A program made the translations under genes and the position numbers. A stretch of 64,000 nt of DNA from NCBI GenBank assembly GCA_963724435.1, contig CAVRUN010000001.1:1054001-1118000 (forward strand), given 5' to 3'. Each line of letters opens with the position of its first letter. Position 1 is the stretch's first letter. The notes under the pieces were generated by a model. The model did no database searches. It was not told the DNA's origin and worked only from the letters and a program-made list of their open reading frames with translations. This DNA comes from AP-15 sp963724435. GTDB lineage: Bacteria; Pseudomonadota; Alphaproteobacteria; ATCC43930; CGMCC-115725. This document shows, in pieces, positions 60,760-64,000 of this stretch.

Positions 60760-61644
60760 TTAGGCGGCGACCAGGCGGCGCTCGATCGCGGCGGCCTTGA
60801 TCGCCTTCTGCAGTTTTTCAAAGGCGCGGACTTCGATCTGCCGCACCCGCTCGCGCGAGATGCCGTATTGTTGCGATAAATCCTCGAGCGTTGTCGGGTT
60901 GTCGCGCAGCCGCCGCTCCGAGAGGATGTGGCGCTCGCGGTCATTGAGATGCGTCATCGCTTTTTCGAGCAGGTCGCGGCGCAACCCCAGCTCCTGGCGA
61001 TCGGCGAGCTTAGTTTCCTGGCTCTCGCTCTCATCGACCAGCCAATCCTGCCATTCGCCCTCGCTGTCGCTGCGCAACGGCGCGTTCAACGAGTGGTCCG
61101 GGCTCGCCAGACGCCGATTCATGCTGACAACGTCGGCTTCGGGCACATCAAGCTCGGTTGCGATCTTTTTCAGGTTTTCGGGCGACAGGTCGCCCTCTTC
61201 CATCGCCTGCAACTGGCCTTTCAATTTGCGCAGATTGAAGAACAGCTTCTTCTGCGCCGCGGTGGTGCCCATTTTGACAAGCGACCACGAATGCAGGATG
61301 TATTCCTGGATCGCCGCCCGGATCCACCACATTGCGTAAGTCGCCAAGCGAAAGCCGCGATCGGGATCAAAGCGTTTGACCGCCTGCATCATCCCGACAT
61401 TGCCTTCCGAAATCAGTTCGGACAACGGCAATCCATAACCGCGATAACCCATTGCGATCTTGGCGACAAGCCGCAGATGGCTCGTCACCAGGCGATGGGC
61501 GGCCTGCGGGTCCTCGTGCTCTTTCCAACGCTTGGCGAGCATGTACTCCTCTTCCGGTTCCAGCATCGGAAACTTCCGGATCTCCTGGAGATACCGGGTC
61601 AGGTTTCCTTCAGCGGAAATGGAAGGGACCGAGAGGGTGGCCAT
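60760..61644 (-). CDS. rpoH: RNA polymerase sigma factor RpoH (sigma-32)
   Basis: Heat-shock sigma factor. 294 residues: region 1.2/2 with LTRYLQEIRKFPMLEPEEEYMLAKRW and HLRLVAKIAMGYRGYGLPLSELISEGNVGMMQAVKRFDPDRGFRLATYAMWWIRAAIQEYIL (regions 2.1-2.4), the RpoH box QKKLFFNLRKLKGQLQAMEEGDL, region 4 with ERHILSERRLRDNPTTLEDLSQQYGISRERVRQIEVRAFEKLQKAI. Upstream on the minus strand (61740-61720 zone) TGGACA, 17 bp, TAGGGT may be the promoter. rluD lies upstream on the same strand with a 140-bp gap. Confidence 0.95.
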   Translation of the reverse strand: MATLSVPSISAEGNLTRYLQEIRKFPMLEPEEEYMLAKRWKEHEDPQAAHRLVTSHLRLVAKIAMGYRGYGLPLSELISEGNVGMMQAVKRFDPDRGFRLATYAMWWIRAAIQEYILHSWSLVKMGTTAAQKKLFFNLRKLKGQLQAMEEGDLSPENLKKIATELDVPEADVVSMNRRLASPDHSLNAPLRSDSEGEWQDWLVDESESQETKLADRQELGLRRDLLEKAMTHLNDRERHILSERRLRDNPTTLEDLSQQYGISRERVRQIEVRAFEKLQKAIKAAAIERRLVAA

Positions 61645-61784
61645 TTTGTGGTTCGTTGCTCCTAGTTAGGGGCTTTGTGGTTTGTAAACGTCGGACATGA
61701 GCGGTCGTCCCGCCCCCGAGGGACTCCTTGCATACCCTAGTAATATAGTAAGGTTTTGTCCAGTTTAAAATCCCTCTAAATTAG

Positions 61785-62771
61785 TTAAAAGTCGTTAAGG
61801 CTGGTAAACAAGTCGTGAAGATCGGTCGGCAACGGGCTGTCGAAGGCCATGCAGCGGCCGTCAGCGGGATGCGTGAAGCCAAGCCGGCGGGCGTGCAAAG
61901 CCTGCCGTGGGAAGGCGGCGATCCGCGCCCCGATCTCACTCGACCGGGCAACGGCGCGGCCGGCACGTGTTCCGTAAACCCGGTCGCCGATCAGCGGATA
62001 GCCGTGGTTGGCGAGGTGCACCCGGATTTGATGGGTGCGGCCGGTCGCAAGCCGGCATTCGAGCAGCGCCGCGACATTTTTGAACGCCCGTTCGACATGG
62101 TAGCGGGTCAATGCCGGCCGGCCGCGACCTTCGCCGACGACTGCCATCTTTTTGCGGTTGACCGCGCTGCGCCCGATATTGCCCGCGATTTCACCTGACA
62201 TTGGAGACGGCAGACCCCAGACAAAGGCGGTATAGGCGCGATCGATCCGGCGCGCCGCGAAATCGCGCGACAATGCCTGGTGCGCGGCATCGGTCTTGGC
62301 CACGACCATCAGCCCGCTGGTATCCTTATCGAGTCGATGAACGATGCCCGGCCGCCGCACGCCGCCGATCCCGGCAAGGCTCGAGCCGCAATGCGCGATC
62401 AGGGCGTTGACCAGTGTGCCGTCGGGATTACCGGGTGCGGGATGGACGACGAGCCCCGCGGGCTTGTCGACAACAATCAAATGTGCATCCTCAAAGCGAA
62501 TATCGAGCGCCAGCGGCTGCGCAATCGGCGCCGGATCCTCCATATCAGGGAAGAACACGACAAAATTTTGGTCCGGTCGGACTTTTTGCGAGGGATCGCG
62601 AGACGCGCCGCCGTCTTGCACGACGCGGCCTTCTTCGATCAGCCGCTTCAACCGTGTCCGCGACAATTCCGGAAAATGATTTGCTAGCATGCGATCGAGA
62701 CGAGTGCCCGCCTCGCCCGGCTCCGGACGGATTGCGACCGAACCGCCGGCCGCCGCGGTCTCCGTAATCAT
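61785..62771 (-). CDS. rluD: 23S rRNA pseudouridine synthase (RluD/RluC-type)
   Basis: Converts uridines in 23S rRNA to pseudouridine. 328 residues: S4-like N-terminus (TRLDRMLANHFPELSRTRLKRLIEEGRV), LIVVDKPAGLVVHPAPGNPDGTLVNALIAH, the catalytic VHRLDKDTSGLMVVAKTDAAHQALS (Asp in RLDKD) and RTHQIRVHLANHGYPLIGDRVYG. Distinguishing RluD from RluC or RluE is not possible by eye; RluD with an S4 domain is the common alphaproteobacterial one. It is divergent from the small DUF gene, 18 bp apart. Confidence 0.9.
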   Translation of the reverse strand: MITETAAAGGSVAIRPEPGEAGTRLDRMLANHFPELSRTRLKRLIEEGRVVQDGGASRDPSQKVRPDQNFVVFFPDMEDPAPIAQPLALDIRFEDAHLIVVDKPAGLVVHPAPGNPDGTLVNALIAHCGSSLAGIGGVRRPGIVHRLDKDTSGLMVVAKTDAAHQALSRDFAARRIDRAYTAFVWGLPSPMSGEIAGNIGRSAVNRKKMAVVGEGRGRPALTRYHVERAFKNVAALLECRLATGRTHQIRVHLANHGYPLIGDRVYGTRAGRAVARSSEIGARIAAFPRQALHARRLGFTHPADGRCMAFDSPLPTDLHDLFTSLNDF

Positions 62772-62789
62772 CCGCTGAGCCCTGAGAAC

Positions 62790-63095
62790 ATGCCGCTGCG
62801 CGCGCTGAAGATACTCGTCATCGTGATGGGCATTATGCTCGTCGTCGGCTTTGCCGCATTAATCTTGGTTATAGCCGGCCGCATGTCGCACCGCGGTTTG
62901 GCTGTCTCAGCCCGTCACCCTCCACCCCGGACAGAGATCGAAATCCCGCGTGGCGCGCGTGTCGAGGCGATGACGACCGCACCCGATCGCCTTATCCTCG
63001 ATCTCGTATTGCCGGACGGCAACCGCCAGATCGTTTTTATCAATCTTGCAACAGGCGCCCGCGTTGGCGAGATCGAGCTGCACTCAGCCCCTTAG
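62790..63095 (+). CDS. Small membrane protein, DUF6476-like
   Basis: A 101-residue protein with an N-terminal membrane helix (about residues 8-30, ILVIVMGIMLVVGFAALILVIAG) and a soluble beta-rich C-terminal domain (RTEIEIPRGARVEAMTTAPDRLILDLVLPDGNRQIVFINLATGARVGEI). The pattern matches the DUF6476 proteins found beside rluD in alphaproteobacteria. No function is known. ATG 62790 has modest ribosome-binding support. Confidence 0.8.
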   Translation: MPLRALKILVIVMGIMLVVGFAALILVIAGRMSHRGLAVSARHPPPRTEIEIPRGARVEAMTTAPDRLILDLVLPDGNRQIVFINLATGARVGEIELHSAP

Positions 63096-63096
63096 C

Positions 63097-64000
63097 CTAA
63101 GCCGTTCGCGGAAGGCCTACGCCTCCGTCATCATGGCACAGCCGATCCAACAATCCGTCGAGAAATGCGCCACCCGCGGCCAGCTGGTCACGGGTGATGT
63201 ATTCGTTTGGCTTGTGGGCGACCTCGATCGAGCCGGGGCCGCAAATCACCGCCGGGATCCCTGCCATCTGGAACAGCCCCGCCTCGGTGGCGAACGCGAT
63301 CGTCGTCGTTTCGTTGACGCCGGTTAGCTCGCGGGCAAGCACTTCGGCCGGCGAGCCGGGATCCGGCACCAATGGCGGGACCAGTGCCGCAGTTTCGGTA
63401 ACGATATCGGCATCTGGGAAACCGGCGCGCATCCGCGGCAGTAATTCATTTTCGACAAATCGGTCGATCCGCCGGCGTGGGGCGGCATCATCTTCGTCGG
63501 GTATCGTGCGGAATTCCCATTCGAAGGCGCAGTCTCGGGCGATGATGTTGACCGCGGTGCCGCCCTCGATGCGGCCGATATTAAAGCTGGTATAGGGCGG
63601 GTCAAAGCGGCTTTCGGGCTTGGCCGCAGCCCGGCATTCGGCGGCAAGCCGGCCGATCTCGGCGATGATCTCGGCGGCCGCGGTGATCGCGTTGACCCCG
63701 TGCTCGGGCGCGCTCGAATGCGCTTCATGGCCGGTTACCGCGGTGCGCAGGAATTGGATGCCTTTATGCGCATTGGCGACGCGCATTTCGCTGGGCTCGC
63801 CGATGATCGCGAGAAGCGGGCGGGCCGGCCCCTGAGGCAGTGCACGGATCAAGGCGGGCACCCCAAGACACCCGACCTCCTCGTCATAGCTGAGCGCCAG
63901 ATGCAGCGGCCTTTGGAGCGGGCACGAGAGCGCTTGCGGCGCCAAGGCCAGAGCGAGTGCGATAAAACCCTTCATATCGGCGGTGCCGCGGCCAAACAGT
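63097..64000 (-). CDS. argE: ArgE/DapE-family deacylase (truncated by window end)
   Basis: The C-terminal 301 residues of an M20 amidase, most like acetylornithine deacetylase (removes acetyl from N-acetylornithine in arginine synthesis). The 5' end is beyond the window: the frame is open to 64000 and reads LFGRGTADMKGFIA. Features: SYDEEVGCLGVPALI (catalytic Glu and zinc Glu), IIGEPSEMRVANAHKGIQFLRTAVTGHEAHSSAPEHGVNAI, VPDPGSPAEVLARELTG and FATEAGLFQMAGIPAVICGPGSIEVAHKPNEYI. Dap/succinyl substrates and other acyl amino acids are alternatives. It is convergent with the DUF6476-like gene. Confidence 0.85.
   Translation of the reverse strand, partial: LFGRGTADMKGFIALALALAPQALSCPLQRPLHLALSYDEEVGCLGVPALIRALPQGPARPLLAIIGEPSEMRVANAHKGIQFLRTAVTGHEAHSSAPEHGVNAITAAAEIIAEIGRLAAECRAAAKPESRFDPPYTSFNIGRIEGGTAVNIIARDCAFEWEFRTIPDEDDAAPRRRIDRFVENELLPRMRAGFPDADIVTETAALVPPLVPDPGSPAEVLARELTGVNETTTIAFATEAGLFQMAGIPAVICGPGSIEVAHKPNEYITRDQLAAGGAFLDGLLDRLCHDDGGVGLPRTA

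Noticed and set aside
1..64000. tRNA, rRNA or CRISPR array
   Set aside because: No cloverleaf-like GGTTCGAATCC-type arm, no rRNA core sequence and no regularly spaced direct repeat with unique spacers was found on either strand.

Overview
The window is a GC-rich chromosomal segment from an alphaproteobacterium, most likely Rhodospirillales-like. The evidence is a GcrA cell-cycle regulator, an RpoH heat-shock sigma factor, rnpB sitting just upstream of mraZ, and a complete run of division and wall genes continuing into lpxC, bamD, recN and ligA. The order or family assignment is inference from gene content and order; no rRNA or tRNA gene was recognised.

Layout. 1-3.6 kb is a decayed zone: the tail of a nitrile hydratase alpha gene, an arylsulfatase remnant with a frameshift and an amber stop, one intact methyltransferase and one frameshifted methyltransferase. 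3.6-15.4 kb is ordinary accessory and housekeeping material: a nucleoside phosphorylase-fold protein, a secreted monohaem cytochrome c, four small proteins of unknown function, a TauD-type dioxygenase, an archaeal-type PurM, proline iminopeptidase, a methyltransferase, GcrA, a MoxR/VWA pair and a 3-methyladenine DNA glycosylase. 15.5-18.1 kb holds fused remnants of a cyclase and a probable ferredoxin, an NHL-repeat protein and a secreted pectate-lyase-fold protein. rnpB follows at 18.17-18.6 kb with a readable promoter.

19.7-39.2 kb is the dcw cluster and its extension: mraZ, rsmH, ftsL, ftsI, murE, murF, mraY, ftsW, murG, murC, murB, ddl, ftsQ, ftsA, ftsZ, lpxC, bamD. Most junctions are stop/start overlaps, so translation is probably coupled from mraZ to ftsA. 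Four TGGG boxes spaced exactly 10 bp overlap the mraZ promoter and look like an MraZ autoregulatory operator. murD is missing from its usual place between mraY and ftsW. recN, ligA, a TonB-like protein and an NRAMP-type transporter follow.

45.6-53.6 kb is the accessory hot spot. An orphan hydantoinase B gene carries an in-frame repeat-like insertion. Next to it is an AT-richer island with a P-loop ATPase gene and a convergent three-helix membrane protein gene. The start of the ATPase gene is duplicated as a direct repeat of about 491 bp, with an IS1380-family element exactly between the copies; the longer copy carries a frameshift. An intact ISNCY/IS1202-like element with a 5-bp target duplication closes the island. 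This ATPase plus membrane-protein module is the best candidate here for an undescribed (possibly defence-like) system, although the ATPase copy appears inactivated.

53.7-60.6 kb has catabolic genes: a Rieske oxygenase, an orphan molybdopterin hydroxylase large subunit, a LigB-type extradiol dioxygenase and an M20 peptidase. 60.7-64 kb has rpoH, rluD, a small membrane protein and an ArgE-like deacylase cut by the window end.
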